NCBI GenBank assembly: GCA_020635015.1
Contig: JACKAP010000003.1
Span: 434,001 to 498,000, forward strand
Source of the DNA: Calditrichia bacterium
GTDB lineage: Bacteria > Calditrichota > Calditrichia > RBG-13-44-9 > J075
Length of the DNA: 64,000 nt
Direction of reading: 5' to 3'
Shown here: piece after piece, positions 37,860 to 46,021 of the stretch
Layout: every line of letters starts with the position of its first letter
Position numbering within the stretch: position 1 is the stretch's first letter
Program-made: the position numbers and the translations under genes
The notes under the pieces: generated by a model
What the model saw: the letters and a program-made list of their open reading frames with translations, nothing else
The model's database searches: none
What the model was told of the DNA's origin: nothing

Positions 37860-38068
37860 AGAAACTCCTGTTAATGGGTGTATGGGTGTATGAGTAACGA
37901 CTTTTTTTGCCACGGAGACACAGAGTGCACAGAGATTTTAATATGTAATATTGGATAGTGCTATAGGCAGGTGTCGTCATTGCGAGCCGCGTATGTTGCG
38001 GCGCGGCAATCTCCGGCAGGCTGCTGCCAATATAACTGCGGAGTGAACGTTTTCGATGGGAAACCAAC
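37860..38068. repeat. Spacer inside rnf operon with three partial repeats
   Basis: Within 209 bp: a period-8 half arm (37870-37894, GTTAATGGGTGTATGGGTG), a CACAGAG unit (37909-37934, GCCACGGAGACACAGAGTG) and half of the GTCATTGCGAG element (37976-38019). No gene is present. Confidence 0.75.
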
Positions 38069-38650
38069 ATGGGCAATGAATCTTTAAGTTTTATATTTCT
38101 GAATGCGGCGCTGATCAACAATTTCGTGCTGGCGTATTTCCTGGGCATCTGCCCCTTCCTCGGCGTTTCCGGCAAGCTGGAGACTGCCACCCGGATGGGA
38201 GGAGCGGTCACTTTCGTGATGCTGATCAGCTCTACCTGCGCTTACGGGATTCACCAATTGCTGGTGGCGGTCGATGCGCCGTTTCTGCAACTGATCTCCT
38301 ACATCGTGGTGATCGCCTCGACGGTGCAACTGGTGGAGATGTTCATCAAGAAGTTCAGCCCCTCCCTGTTTCGGGCGCTGGGAATCTTCCTGCCGTTGAT
38401 CACCACCAACTGCGCCATCCTGGGGCTGGCGTTGTTCCAGACCAACAAAGGCTATAATTTTGCCCAATCCCTGGTTTATGCCCTGGGGGCCGGGATCGGC
38501 TTTACCCTGGCGCTGGTGCTGATGGCCGGACTGCGGGAAGAACTGGAACTGGCGGAGGTGCCCAATCTGGTCAAAGGCACTGCGCTCACGTTGATGCTGG
38601 CGGGGATACTGTCGCTAACCTTTATGGGGTTTGCCGGGCTGGGGGGATAG
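38069..38650 (+). CDS. rnfA: Rnf complex subunit A
   Basis: 193 residues with six membrane spans. The paired Cys motifs are LGICPFLGVSGK (about 26-37) and TTNCAILGLALF, matching RnfE. The ribosome site is weak (GGGAAACC). It completes the membrane core rnfCDGEA; only rnfB lies elsewhere. Confidence 0.93.
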   Translation: MGNESLSFIFLNAALINNFVLAYFLGICPFLGVSGKLETATRMGGAVTFVMLISSTCAYGIHQLLVAVDAPFLQLISYIVVIASTVQLVEMFIKKFSPSLFRALGIFLPLITTNCAILGLALFQTNKGYNFAQSLVYALGAGIGFTLALVLMAGLREELELAEVPNLVKGTALTLMLAGILSLTFMGFAGLGG

Positions 38651-38676
38651 AAATGATTAGGGCAACGTATAAAACT

Positions 38677-38776
38677 GAGTTGATAGGTTGATGGGTGAAT
38701 GGGTGGATGGGGAAAAACGGACGTTATTCCAACCAGGTCTTTTCCCATATACCCATTCACCCATCAACCCATTCAC
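38677..38776. repeat. Complete period-8 GATGGGTG hairpin element
   Basis: Left arm GTTGATGGGTGAATGGGTGG (from 38687) and right arm CCCATTCACCCATCAACCC (to ~38770) pair over a core starting GGGGAAAAACGGACG. The core motif AAAAACGGAC recurs in the copies near 42058 and, inverted, at 62966-62980. Confidence 0.85.
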
Positions 38777-38803
38777 GATGAATAATAAACTGAGGAATTA
38801 AAC

Positions 38804-39010
38804 ATGCTCCTATCCTATCTCATCGGTGTTGCCGGGATTGTTTTCCTGATGGCCGTCTGGCTGCTGGTGCAGAATGCCTGGGGCCGCTCATTCATGGTGG
38901 CCGATCCCGACCAGGACGTGCTGGCCGGGCGCGGCGGGTGCCAGGGATGCAGCTGCTCCGGCATCTGCGAACGGGAAAAGGGTTCACCGGAGAGAAATAC
39001 AACCTATTGA
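38804..39010 (+). CDS. Cys-rich single-span membrane peptide at the rnf locus
   Basis: 68 residues. One N-terminal membrane helix (LLSYLIGVAGIVFLMAVWLLV) is followed by a soluble tail with the cluster GCQGCSCSGIC. A good ribosome site (GAGGAATTAAAC) supports translation. The layout recalls NqrM, the small Cys-containing maturation factor that delivers iron to the NqrD/E site of Na+-NQR. Since RnfA/E have the same iron site, a similar job here is plausible, but this is inference from position and Cys pattern, not a recognised match. Confidence 0.7.
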   Translation: MLLSYLIGVAGIVFLMAVWLLVQNAWGRSFMVADPDQDVLAGRGGCQGCSCSGICEREKGSPERNTTY

Positions 39011-39045
39011 CCTCCCCATGGGGAGAAAACTGAACGGAGGCAACC

Positions 39046-39909
39046 ATGATTCGCCTGGAAGATTATGATAAGTCAAACCGGTTTACCGCAAAGGTGCTGG
39101 AGACCTCGGTCATCACCCCGGAAGCGTCGGCGGTGGAAGTGCGGGATATTATTCTGGAGGTCGACAAGAAAGACTTCCATTTTGACGTGGGCCAGAGCGT
39201 GGGAGTGATCGTTTCCGGACCCCATGAACTGGGTCATACCGAGCATTTTCGCCTTTACACCGTGGCCAACACCTTCGAGACCAGTAACGGCAACAAGCCG
39301 GTGATCAACATCTGCGTGCGCCGCTGCACCTATATCGACGATTTCAGCGGCGAGGAATACAAGGGGATCGCTTCCAACTATCTCTGCGACCGCCGCGCCG
39401 GCGACACCATCACCCTGACCGGCCCTTATGGAATTCCCTGGGAAGTGCCGGAAGAGAAAGACGCCGACCTGCTCCTGATTGGGCTGGGCACCGGCATCGC
39501 TCCCTTCCGGGCGTTCGTGAAGCATATCTATAAAAACGTCGGCGGCTGGCAAGGGCGGGTCTGGCTGTTCCACGGCGCCCTGACCGGTCTGGAGATGCTC
39601 TACCGCAACGACAAGCGCGATGACTTCACCAATTACTATGACGAAGAGACCTTCGAGGCCTTTGAAGCGCTCAGCCCGCGGCCCCATGTCTACGACCCGA
39701 TCGCCCTGGATTACGCCCTGGAAGAACGCGGGGAGGAGATCTGGAACATGCTGCTCAATCCCAAGACCCACGTCTACGTGGCCGGGATGGAGAACATCCG
39801 CAAGATCCTCAACAAGGCCTTTAGCAATATCGCCGGCTCTCCGGAGAAATGGGAACGGCGCAAGGCGGAGATGATGGCGGGGAAGCGGTGGACGGAATTG
39901 GTGTACTGA
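39046..39909 (+). CDS. Ferredoxin-NADP+ reductase-like flavoprotein
   Basis: 287 residues of the plant-type FNR fold: FAD-binding RLYTVANTFET (about 69-79), an FAD phosphate-site region, then the NADP domain with LIGLGTGIAPFRAFVKHIY (about 145-163) and a C-terminal aromatic Tyr (ELVY) as in true FNRs that stack Tyr on the flavin. GGAGG lies before the ATG. As the last gene of the rnf/PFOR operon it would exchange electrons between ferredoxin (reduced by PFOR) and NADP. The stop codon runs directly into the GAGTGCG heptad array. Confidence 0.85.
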   Translation: MIRLEDYDKSNRFTAKVLETSVITPEASAVEVRDIILEVDKKDFHFDVGQSVGVIVSGPHELGHTEHFRLYTVANTFETSNGNKPVINICVRRCTYIDDFSGEEYKGIASNYLCDRRAGDTITLTGPYGIPWEVPEEKDADLLLIGLGTGIAPFRAFVKHIYKNVGGWQGRVWLFHGALTGLEMLYRNDKRDDFTNYYDEETFEAFEALSPRPHVYDPIALDYALEERGEEIWNMLLNPKTHVYVAGMENIRKILNKAFSNIAGSPEKWERRKAEMMAGKRWTELVY

Positions 39910-40014
39910 GTGCGGAGTGCGGAGTGCGGAGTGCGGAGTGCGGAGTGCGGAGTGCGGAGTGCGGAGTGCGGAGTGCGGAGTGCGGAGTGCGGAGTGCGGA
40001 GTGCGGAGTGCGGA
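39908..40014 (+). repeat. Heptanucleotide array GAGTGCG, about 15 copies
   Basis: A perfect 7-bp tandem repeat of about 107 bp. It begins within the FNR stop codon (TGA-GTGCGG), and no degenerate unit is seen until the 3' edge. It is the longest short-period array in the window and probably length-variable between strains. Confidence 0.97.
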
Positions 40015-40066
40015 AGAAATGTGTTTCATTAGTTGAGCAAATCCAAGAGTTTGGTTAAAACAAATA

Positions 40067-40152
40067 GTAATTATTCAGCCCGCGAGACGCACGAAAGATT
40101 CGAATGAAAGCGGTTTAGTTTCTTTCGTGTGTTTAGTGGGCTGAATAATTAC
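40067..40152. terminator. Long hairpin between convergent genes
   Basis: GTAATTATTCAGCCC (40067-40081) pairs exactly with 40138-40152. Inner CACGAAAGA/TCTTTCGTG segments pair too. It is followed by a ten-base A run. It lies between the plus-strand FNR and minus-strand Usp genes, so it could terminate both directions. Confidence 0.65.
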
Positions 40153-40199
40153 AAAAAAAAAACCGGATTCTTGTCAGATAAATTAAAACCCCACCACCA

Positions 40200-41123
40200 T
40201 CAAGCTTCCTGAAGTGCCGTTTCCTCCACCCCTACCCGCTCGGTCAGCACCGGGCAGGTTGCCAGCCTCAGCACCCGCTCGGCGGTGCTGCCCCAGAGCC
40301 AGAAGTAATCGAATTTGCTGAAACCACGGGTGCCCATAATAATCAGGTCGACCTCCTGCGTGCCGGCATAATCCACCACTGCTTCATAGGCATGGGGCGC
40401 TTTTACCACTTCGTAGACCAGCCGGGAATCATCGGGATTTTCGGGCAGTTCCCGCAGCATGCCGGTCACCCGGCTGCGCAGGTCCTCATCCATTTTGAAA
40501 TAAGGCCAGGCGTTCTCACTCATCCAGCGGAAGGAGGTAACCGTCAGGCGCTCCAGCACATGGAGCAGGTGCACCTGGGCATCAAACGCCTGCCCGATTT
40601 CCAGGGCGCTGGCAACCAGGGTTTTGGAAAAATTGGAAAAATCCACCGGCACCAGGATCCGGCGAATGCCATGAACCTCAATCTCTTTGTGGGTGGTAAA
40701 TACCGGTACCGGCGAGAGGCGGGCCACTTTCTCCGCTACGCTGCCCAGGAACAGATGCCGGGCACCGGTTCGGCCATGGGTTCCCATCACCACCAGGTCG
40801 TAACCGCCCTCAGGAATGAAATCCAGGATGGAACCGGCGGCGGAACGGCTGCGCAGCACCTCGAAATCCAGCTTGACCTTGCTCCGCGCCACGTGCAGAT
40901 CCTGCTCGCGCATCCACTTGCGGATATAGCGCTCCTGCTGATCAATCTCTTCGCGATAGCGTTCGATCAGCATATCGTAATCAAAATGTTCATGGAATAA
41001 AGTGTTGACGTGCAGGAGGGTTAATTCGGCGGAAAACGCTTCCGCCCAGAACAGCGCGTATTTCAACGCACTCTCGGCATACTCGCTGAAATCGACCGGC
41101 ACCAGAATCTTTTTGATTCGCAT
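40200..41123 (-). CDS. Tandem-domain universal stress protein
   Basis: 307 residues made of two UspA domains. Domain 1 (from KKILVPVDFSEYAESALKYA) has the ATP-binding signature GTHGRTGARHLFLGS. Domain 2 (from IRRILVPVDFSNFSKTLV) has GTRGFSKFDYFWLWGS, a modified version. The ribosome site GGGAGGG precedes the ATG. Usp proteins bind ATP and support survival in stress or anoxia. About 200 bp upstream lies a CRP/FNR-like box (41325-41338). Confidence 0.92.
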   Translation of the reverse strand: MRIKKILVPVDFSEYAESALKYALFWAEAFSAELTLLHVNTLFHEHFDYDMLIERYREEIDQQERYIRKWMREQDLHVARSKVKLDFEVLRSRSAAGSILDFIPEGGYDLVVMGTHGRTGARHLFLGSVAEKVARLSPVPVFTTHKEIEVHGIRRILVPVDFSNFSKTLVASALEIGQAFDAQVHLLHVLERLTVTSFRWMSENAWPYFKMDEDLRSRVTGMLRELPENPDDSRLVYEVVKAPHAYEAVVDYAGTQEVDLIIMGTRGFSKFDYFWLWGSTAERVLRLATCPVLTERVGVEETALQEA

Positions 41124-41324
41124 GGCATGACCCTCCCGTTTTGTTCGTGAAAATTACCGCCGTTCCAGACGGAGACACATTTCGGAAGCATCAATACGAA
41201 TTATCAGGCCGGTTAATCCGTCTTGCGAACCGCGAAACCGGCACGGTTAGAGACCGTGTCATTCTGTAATGGTAACTTAGAATAGTCCAAAATAAAGTTG
41301 CAATGATATTGTTCAGGGTACCGT

Positions 41325-41338
41325 ATGATTTATATCAA
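41325..41338 (-). promoter_or_regulatory. CRP/FNR-family operator-like box
   Basis: Read on the minus strand: TTGAT-ATAA-ATCAT, one base from the FNR consensus TTGAT-N4-ATCAA. It sits about 200 bp upstream of the Usp gene at 41123. Matching boxes occur at 42452-42465 and 42931-42944. Confidence 0.5.
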
Positions 41339-41360
41339 ATAAGCCGGCGCCGATACGGTG

Positions 41361-41996
41361 TCAATCCCGGATTTCAAACAATCCCGCCTCCCGCGGGCGC
41401 GCCTTCGGCACCTCCCGGGCATAGCCGACATTGAGCACGAAGGCGATAGTCCATTGATCCGGGGGAAACCCGAGATACTCGATCAGTTCGCTCTCGATGC
41501 GTGGGGAATGGAAAGTGCACACCCCGCTGTTCAAACCTTCCGCCTCGGCCTGAAGCATCATGTTTTGCACCGCACTCCAGGCCGATTCGTCGTTGTAATT
41601 GCGCACGGTGGGATAGTCGCTGGCCGGCACCAGCCCCACAATCAGCACCGGCGCCTCTCCCAGATTGCGCACAAAATCCCCGGCAAACTCTTGCCAGGCT
41701 TGCTTCACCTTGCCGCTTTCCGCTTTATCCCAGGGCTCTGCCTGGTAGGCTGCCTCCATATATTTTTTGATGGTATCGCTCTTGACAATGTGGGAGACCG
41801 CCTTTTCCCGCTGTTTGTGTTTCAATGCGACAAATTTCCAGCCCTGGGGATGGTAAGGGGCATAAGGCGCCCAGGTACCCGCCTCCAGAATGCGGGTGAG
41901 GGCATGGTTGTCAACATCTTTATCACGCTCAAACCGCCGCACGGTGCGGCGCGATTTGATCAATTCCAGCAATGCTTCGGGAGTGATGTCGTGCAT
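41361..41996 (-). CDS. Nitroreductase-family flavoprotein
   Basis: 211 residues with the FMN-binding signature SRRTVRRF (about 15-22), the LEAGTWAPYAPYHPQGWKFV region and the C-terminal DQWTIAFVLNVGYAREVP. This oxygen-insensitive NAD(P)H-flavin family reduces nitro groups, quinones or other small molecules. GGAGGAACTT precedes the start. It lies in a cluster with stress genes, consistent with a redox-stress role. The physiological substrate is unknown. Confidence 0.85.
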   Translation of the reverse strand: MHDITPEALLELIKSRRTVRRFERDKDVDNHALTRILEAGTWAPYAPYHPQGWKFVALKHKQREKAVSHIVKSDTIKKYMEAAYQAEPWDKAESGKVKQAWQEFAGDFVRNLGEAPVLIVGLVPASDYPTVRNYNDESAWSAVQNMMLQAEAEGLNSGVCTFHSPRIESELIEYLGFPPDQWTIAFVLNVGYAREVPKARPREAGLFEIRD

Positions 41997-42590
41997 AAGT
42001 TCCTCCGCCAGGTTGGGTGAGTGGGTGGATGGGTTAATGGGTTGATGGGTTGATGGGTAAAAACGGACATCGTAGTAAAGTTACTGGGAATTAAGTACGA
42101 TGTTCGTATCTACCTGTATGCCCATTTAGCAATCTCCTTTCCATTACTGCCCCAAATTATTATCTCCGGCCGGTTAAATCCAACTGTAAAATGTAATTAT
42201 CCACTAACTGAAAACCTCACGCCTTGGGACCACCCCTGTCGGGGCTCAACATCTTTGAAATAATCTTCAGCACCGGCCTGCAGCCGGTGCTGACATGGGA
42301 CGCCCTGCGGGCTTTTTAGTCTGGCCGTTAACGCGGAACTTGCAGCACAACCATTTTCACACGATGAATTTGTCATCCCCATCAACTCATTAACCCATCA
42401 ACCCATTAACCCATCAACTCATTCACCCTTTCACCCATTAACCCAAAGATCTTGACAATAATCATATTCGCCCCTGACGCAAATAAGGGTTTTCCATATC
42501 GCTATTTCATAATTTACCTGCAGGTGCGACGGCGCGCGATACCGTTCCATCGCACGCGGCATACAACCCAATATCAAAGGAGGTGTTATC
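41997..42590. repeat. Repeat-rich spacer (594 bp)
   Basis: Contains a period-8 arm (42011-42060), then the core motif AAAAACGGAC. A hairpin CAGCACCGGC/GCCGGTGCTG lies around 42270-42292, followed by GCCCTGCGGGC-TTTTT (42303-42318). A long complementary period-8 arm (CACCCATTAACCC type) lies at 42376-42444. The two period-8 arms are 316 bp apart, as if the element had been interrupted. No gene. The 3' end holds the promoter region of the next gene. Confidence 0.75.
42452..42465 (+). promoter_or_regulatory. CRP/FNR-family operator-like box
   Basis: TTGAC-AATA-ATCAT, 126 bp upstream of the small secreted protein gene at 42591. Same pattern as the boxes near both Usp genes. Confidence 0.5.
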
Positions 42591-42914
42591 ATGATCAGGC
42601 ACCTGTCAATCGCTTTATTTACCTTTTTTGCCGTCATGCTCCTCGGCAGTGCAGTGCAGGCCTCGGTTTACCAGGACACCACCGCGGCCGATACGGTTTA
42701 CAAAAATGTAGATGTTGAGGTACATTATGAATGGGGAGATCCGGAAAAAGATACCGACGTCAGTGTTCAGGTTCCCAAGAACACCAAGCACATCGAAAAA
42801 GTCATCATCATCCAGGAAAGCCGGAAATGCGAAATTTTCCTGGCAAAAGGAGTGCGGGTGAAGATTTTCGATCACAAATCCGGAAAATTGATACTCGATA
42901 TTATCGGCGGATAG
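42591..42914 (+). CDS. Small exported beta-rich protein
   Basis: 107 residues with a strong ribosome site (AAAGGAGGTG), a signal peptide (ending AVQAS) and a mature part of about 80 residues. The mature part alternates short strands: VDVEVHYEWGDPEKDTDVSVQVP, then KVIIIQESRKCEIFLAKGVRVKIF. It has one Cys and is rich in Lys/Asp/Val. No family is recognised. It shares a regulatory-box pattern with the adjacent Usp genes, so it may be a periplasmic stress protein. Confidence 0.7.
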   Translation: MIRHLSIALFTFFAVMLLGSAVQASVYQDTTAADTVYKNVDVEVHYEWGDPEKDTDVSVQVPKNTKHIEKVIIIQESRKCEIFLAKGVRVKIFDHKSGKLILDIIGG

Positions 42915-42930
42915 CATCCGCCCGGGAAGC

Positions 42931-42944
42931 ATGACAAAGATCAT
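42931..42944 (+). promoter_or_regulatory. CRP/FNR-family operator-like box
   Basis: ATGAC-AAAG-ATCAT, inside the larger palindrome CATGACAAAGATCATG (42930-42945), 145 bp upstream of the Usp gene at 43089. Confidence 0.5.
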
Positions 42945-43003
42945 GTTTTTGCCTGACTCCCCTCATTTTAATTTATCGGCAGAGCATCTAACTTGCATTT
43001 GAG

Positions 43004-43061
43004 AACCCGGTTTAGCGGGTTAAATCTTCCGGCGGTCCGGGAGCGCCCCGATCGCCGGAAG
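43004..43061 (+). promoter_or_regulatory. Two hairpins in the leader of the Usp gene
   Basis: AACCCG/CGGGTT (43004-43009, 43016-43021) and CTTCCGGCG/CGCCGGAAG (43026-43034, 43053-43061), about 30 bp before the ribosome site. They could stabilise the mRNA or modulate its translation. This is a structural observation only. Confidence 0.45.
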
Positions 43062-43088
43062 GGGATCCATGAAGCAAAGGAGGGAATC

Positions 43089-44036
43089 ATGGCGTACCGA
43101 AAAGTATTAATTCCGGTAGACTTCAGTGAGTATTCTGAAACAGCCTTCCGTTATGCCCTCTCTTTCGCCAAACAGACCGGCGCACGGTTATCCCTGGCAC
43201 ATGTCAGCACCGCTCTGCATTGCTCCCGAACCGAGCTATACGGCGATAGCCCGGAGCTCGACGACGCCCTGCGCGCCCATGTGCAGCGGCTGCAGCGGCA
43301 GATCAGCCGCTATATCGGTGAAGCCAACCGGGAAGATGTGCCGGTCGATTACGCGATCCTGGAAGCCGATGATGTGGTGAACAAACTGCTGGATTACCTT
43401 GCCGAGCATGCCTATGACCTGGTGATCATGGGCACACACGGGCGAACCGGATTGAAGCATCTCTTCCTGGGGAGCATCGCCGAAAAAATTGTGCGCTATT
43501 CTCCGGTGCCGGTGCTGACGCTGCACAAATGCGCCGGCGACTGCCGGATTCGTAAGATTCTGGTGCCGGTGGATTTCTCCCGCCATTCCCTGGAAGCGAT
43601 CGAGAATGCGGTCGATTTGGCCCAGGGCCTGGGCGGGTCGGTTATGCTGCTGCATGTGATCGAGCGGGTGATCTATCCGGCATTTTATCCCGAGGGATAT
43701 ACCCCGGTGATCGATTTCGAGCCGCAATTGCATCAACGGATCATGAACAAGCTGAACCATCTGATCGAAGATTATCCCGGGGTCAGCGTCGATGCCCGGA
43801 TTTCTGCCGGGAAGCCTTCCGATGAGATTATCGAGCATGCCCGCAGCCACAACGCCGGCCTGATCGTCATGGCCACCCGAGGCCTGAGCGGGCTGGAGCA
43901 TCTTCTGGTCGGCAGTACCACTGAACGGGTAATGCGCCTCTCCGAGGTGCCGGTGCTGGCCTTCCGCACCGCGCCCGATCGCAACCCTGCACCAACAGCG
44001 AACTATCAGAACGACACTGGACGCATCGAAAAATAG
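43089..44036 (+). CDS. Tandem-domain universal stress protein
   Basis: 315 residues. The ATG at 43089 is preceded by AAAGGAGGG, so a longer in-frame ORF upstream is rejected. The two UspA domains start RKVLIPVDFSEYSETAFRYA and RKILVPVDFSRHSLEAIENA, with ATP-binding signatures GTHGRTGLKHLFLGS and ATRGLSGLEHLLVGS, both intact. It is a paralogue of the 40200-41123 gene, with the nitroreductase and the small exported protein between them. Confidence 0.92.
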   Translation: MAYRKVLIPVDFSEYSETAFRYALSFAKQTGARLSLAHVSTALHCSRTELYGDSPELDDALRAHVQRLQRQISRYIGEANREDVPVDYAILEADDVVNKLLDYLAEHAYDLVIMGTHGRTGLKHLFLGSIAEKIVRYSPVPVLTLHKCAGDCRIRKILVPVDFSRHSLEAIENAVDLAQGLGGSVMLLHVIERVIYPAFYPEGYTPVIDFEPQLHQRIMNKLNHLIEDYPGVSVDARISAGKPSDEIIEHARSHNAGLIVMATRGLSGLEHLLVGSTTERVMRLSEVPVLAFRTAPDRNPAPTANYQNDTGRIEK

Positions 44037-44224
44037 AAGCTTAATGAGTTATGCACCAATTGATGGAGACACCTATTTTCGCGTTAGATTGAACATTACG
44101 ATCATCCTTAACCGGCGAACGGCAACCGGACTATTCAGACCTTACGAACTTGCGGCCAGTGTGATGAACACGTTCTGAGCTGACCTGAGAAGGAATGTGC
44201 TCGGAGAAGGGAAAGGGTGAGGCC

Positions 44225-45364
44225 ATGTTTACGATCGATGTTTCTGCATTCGACGACCTGTTAAGCGCCATCAAGGCGAAGGGCTATGCGCTGCTGGGCC
44301 CGACCATCCGCGACCGGGTGGTGGTTTACGATCAGATCAGCGGCAGCAAAGATCTGCCGATTGGCTGGTCGGACCGCCAGGAGGGCGGCACTTATCGTCT
44401 TAACAAACGCAAAGACCAGGCCTTTTTCGGCTATTCTGTGGGGCCGCAAACCTGGAAAAAATTCCTTTATCCAGATCATCTTAAGCTCTGGGAAGCCCAC
44501 AGTGACGGCAGCCGGATCGAGATCGAGCCGGCAACTCCGGAATCCCGCCGCTATGCCCTGATCGGCATCCGACCTTGCGAGTTGGCCGCCCTGGCCATTC
44601 ATGACCGCATCTTTTTAGAGGGGCCTTATCTCGATCCCCATTATCAAGCCCTCCGGGCGGATACTTTCCTGCTGGCGGTCAACTGCACCGAACCCGGCGG
44701 CACCTGTTTCTGCCATTCGATGGGTAGCGGGCCGGCGGTAAAGCAGGGCTTTGACCTCGCACTCACCGAGATCGTAGAAAACGACGACCACTATTTCCTG
44801 GTTAACCCGGGCAGCGATCGCGGCGCCGAGATACTCCAGGAGGTCGTCTATCACGAAGCCACGGCAGAAGAAACCGCCCGGGCGGAGAAAGCCCTTTCTG
44901 ATGCCGAATACCGGATGGGGCGCTACATGGATATCGACAACATCCGAGAATTGCTCTACCGCAATCTGGAGCATCCCTACTGGGAAGAGATCGCCAAACG
45001 CTGCCTGAATTGCGCCAACTGCACGCTGGTATGCCCCACCTGTTTCTGCAGCACTGTAGAGGACAGCACCGACCTCTCCGGCGCCAGCGCCAGTCGCACC
45101 CGGATGTGGGACTCCTGCTTCACTTCCCAATTCTCCTACATCCACGGCGGCAGCGTGCGCCAGTCGGCGATGGCGCGTTACCGTCAGTGGATCACCCACA
45201 AACTGGCCAGTTGGCAGGACCAATTCGGCACTTCCGGCTGTGTGGGCTGCGGCCGCTGCATCACCTGGTGCCCGGTGGGTATCGACATCACCGAAGCCGT
45301 CTGGGCTCTGCGGGAAAGTGAAGGAGAAACTCGCCGGGAAAAAACCCAATTAACCGGTGTCTAA
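44225..45364 (+). CDS. hydB: Group 3b [NiFe] hydrogenase (sulfhydrogenase) beta subunit
   Basis: 379 residues from ATG 44225 (GGTGAGG upstream; an ATG ten codons earlier is possible). It is an iron-sulfur subunit relaying electrons between the flavin subunit and the hydrogenase small subunit. The family motif IGIRPCELAALAIHDRIF (about 117-134) and CTEPGGTCFCHSMGSG precede the C-terminal Cys motifs CLNCANCTLVCPTCFC and CVGCGRCITWCPVGID. First gene of the hydBGDA-type operon. Confidence 0.9.
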   Translation: MFTIDVSAFDDLLSAIKAKGYALLGPTIRDRVVVYDQISGSKDLPIGWSDRQEGGTYRLNKRKDQAFFGYSVGPQTWKKFLYPDHLKLWEAHSDGSRIEIEPATPESRRYALIGIRPCELAALAIHDRIFLEGPYLDPHYQALRADTFLLAVNCTEPGGTCFCHSMGSGPAVKQGFDLALTEIVENDDHYFLVNPGSDRGAEILQEVVYHEATAEETARAEKALSDAEYRMGRYMDIDNIRELLYRNLEHPYWEEIAKRCLNCANCTLVCPTCFCSTVEDSTDLSGASASRTRMWDSCFTSQFSYIHGGSVRQSAMARYRQWITHKLASWQDQFGTSGCVGCGRCITWCPVGIDITEAVWALRESEGETRREKTQLTGV

Positions 45365-45417
45365 GCAAACAGTTAAATTGCGCTGAGCGGATTGTACCTA
45401 AATTATCGAGGTTGATA

Positions 45418-45891
45418 ATGGAAGATTTGAAAAAGTATATCGCCGAACATCCATTTTTCGAGAATATGATACCGGAGTATCTGGATACGATCGTGGGATG
45501 CGCCTCCAACGTGCGTTTTAATGCCGGTGATTTTTTATTCCGGGAAGGTCAGACCGCCAATCAGTTTTTTTTGATCCGCCATGGAAAAGTGACCCTGGAG
45601 ATCTATGTTCCCAGCCGGGGGCCGTTCATCATCGAGACGGCGGAGGCCGGGGATGTGCTGGGCTGGTCCTGGCTGTTCCCACCCTATCGCTGGCACTTCG
45701 ATGCCCGGGTCCAGGAACTCACCCGGGCGATTGCCATGGATGCTACCTGCCTGCGGGAGAAGAAAGAAGCCGATCCCGCCCTGGGCTACAACCTGATGCA
45801 ACGCTTTGCCCGGGTAATGGAACAGCGCCTCCAGGCCACCCGGCTGCAGTTGGCGGATGTCTACGGTAACCCGGTTGCGCATAGCCGGTAA
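45418..45891 (+). CDS. Stand-alone cyclic-nucleotide-binding-fold protein in the hydrogenase operon
   Basis: 157 residues from ATG 45418 (GAGG upstream). It has a CRP-like beta-roll: FFENMIPEYLDTIVGCASNVRFNAGDFLFREGQ, then FFLIRHGKVTLEIYVPSRGPFIIETAEAGDVLGWSWLF. A C-terminal helix follows (GYNLMQRFARVMEQRLQATRLQLAD). No helix-turn-helix follows, so it is not a DNA-binding regulator. It lies between hydB and hydG, suggesting a regulatory or assembly partner of the hydrogenase. Key phosphate-binding residues of true cAMP sites (the RxS of the phosphate cassette) are not obvious, so the ligand is unknown. Confidence 0.8.
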   Translation: MEDLKKYIAEHPFFENMIPEYLDTIVGCASNVRFNAGDFLFREGQTANQFFLIRHGKVTLEIYVPSRGPFIIETAEAGDVLGWSWLFPPYRWHFDARVQELTRAIAMDATCLREKKEADPALGYNLMQRFARVMEQRLQATRLQLADVYGNPVAHSR

Positions 45892-45895
45892 GATA

Positions 45896-45962
45896 AAGGA
45901 TGAAGGATGAAGGATGAAGGATGAAGGATAAAGGATGAAGGATGAAGGATGAAGGATGAAGG
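45896..45962 (+). repeat. Heptanucleotide array GATGAAG, about 9 copies
   Basis: A 7-bp tandem repeat beginning 5 bp after the preceding stop codon, with one variant unit (GATAAAG). It faces the CATCCAG array at 46022-46087; the shared CATCC/GGATG pentamer can pair at each repeat. Confidence 0.95.
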
Positions 45963-46021
45963 CACTGGATACTTGATAATTAAGAAAAGGCTTGTTCTGA
46001 TGTGGAAAAAGCGTTCTTTTT

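Noticed and set aside
42303..42318. GCCCTGCGGGC-TTTTT as an intrinsic terminator
   Set aside because: No plus-strand gene ends before it; it looks like part of a dispersed repeat, so I list it only within the spacer.
45418..45891. CRP/FNR transcription factor controlling the Usp boxes
   Set aside because: The reading frame ends after the beta-roll and one helix; there is no helix-turn-helix.
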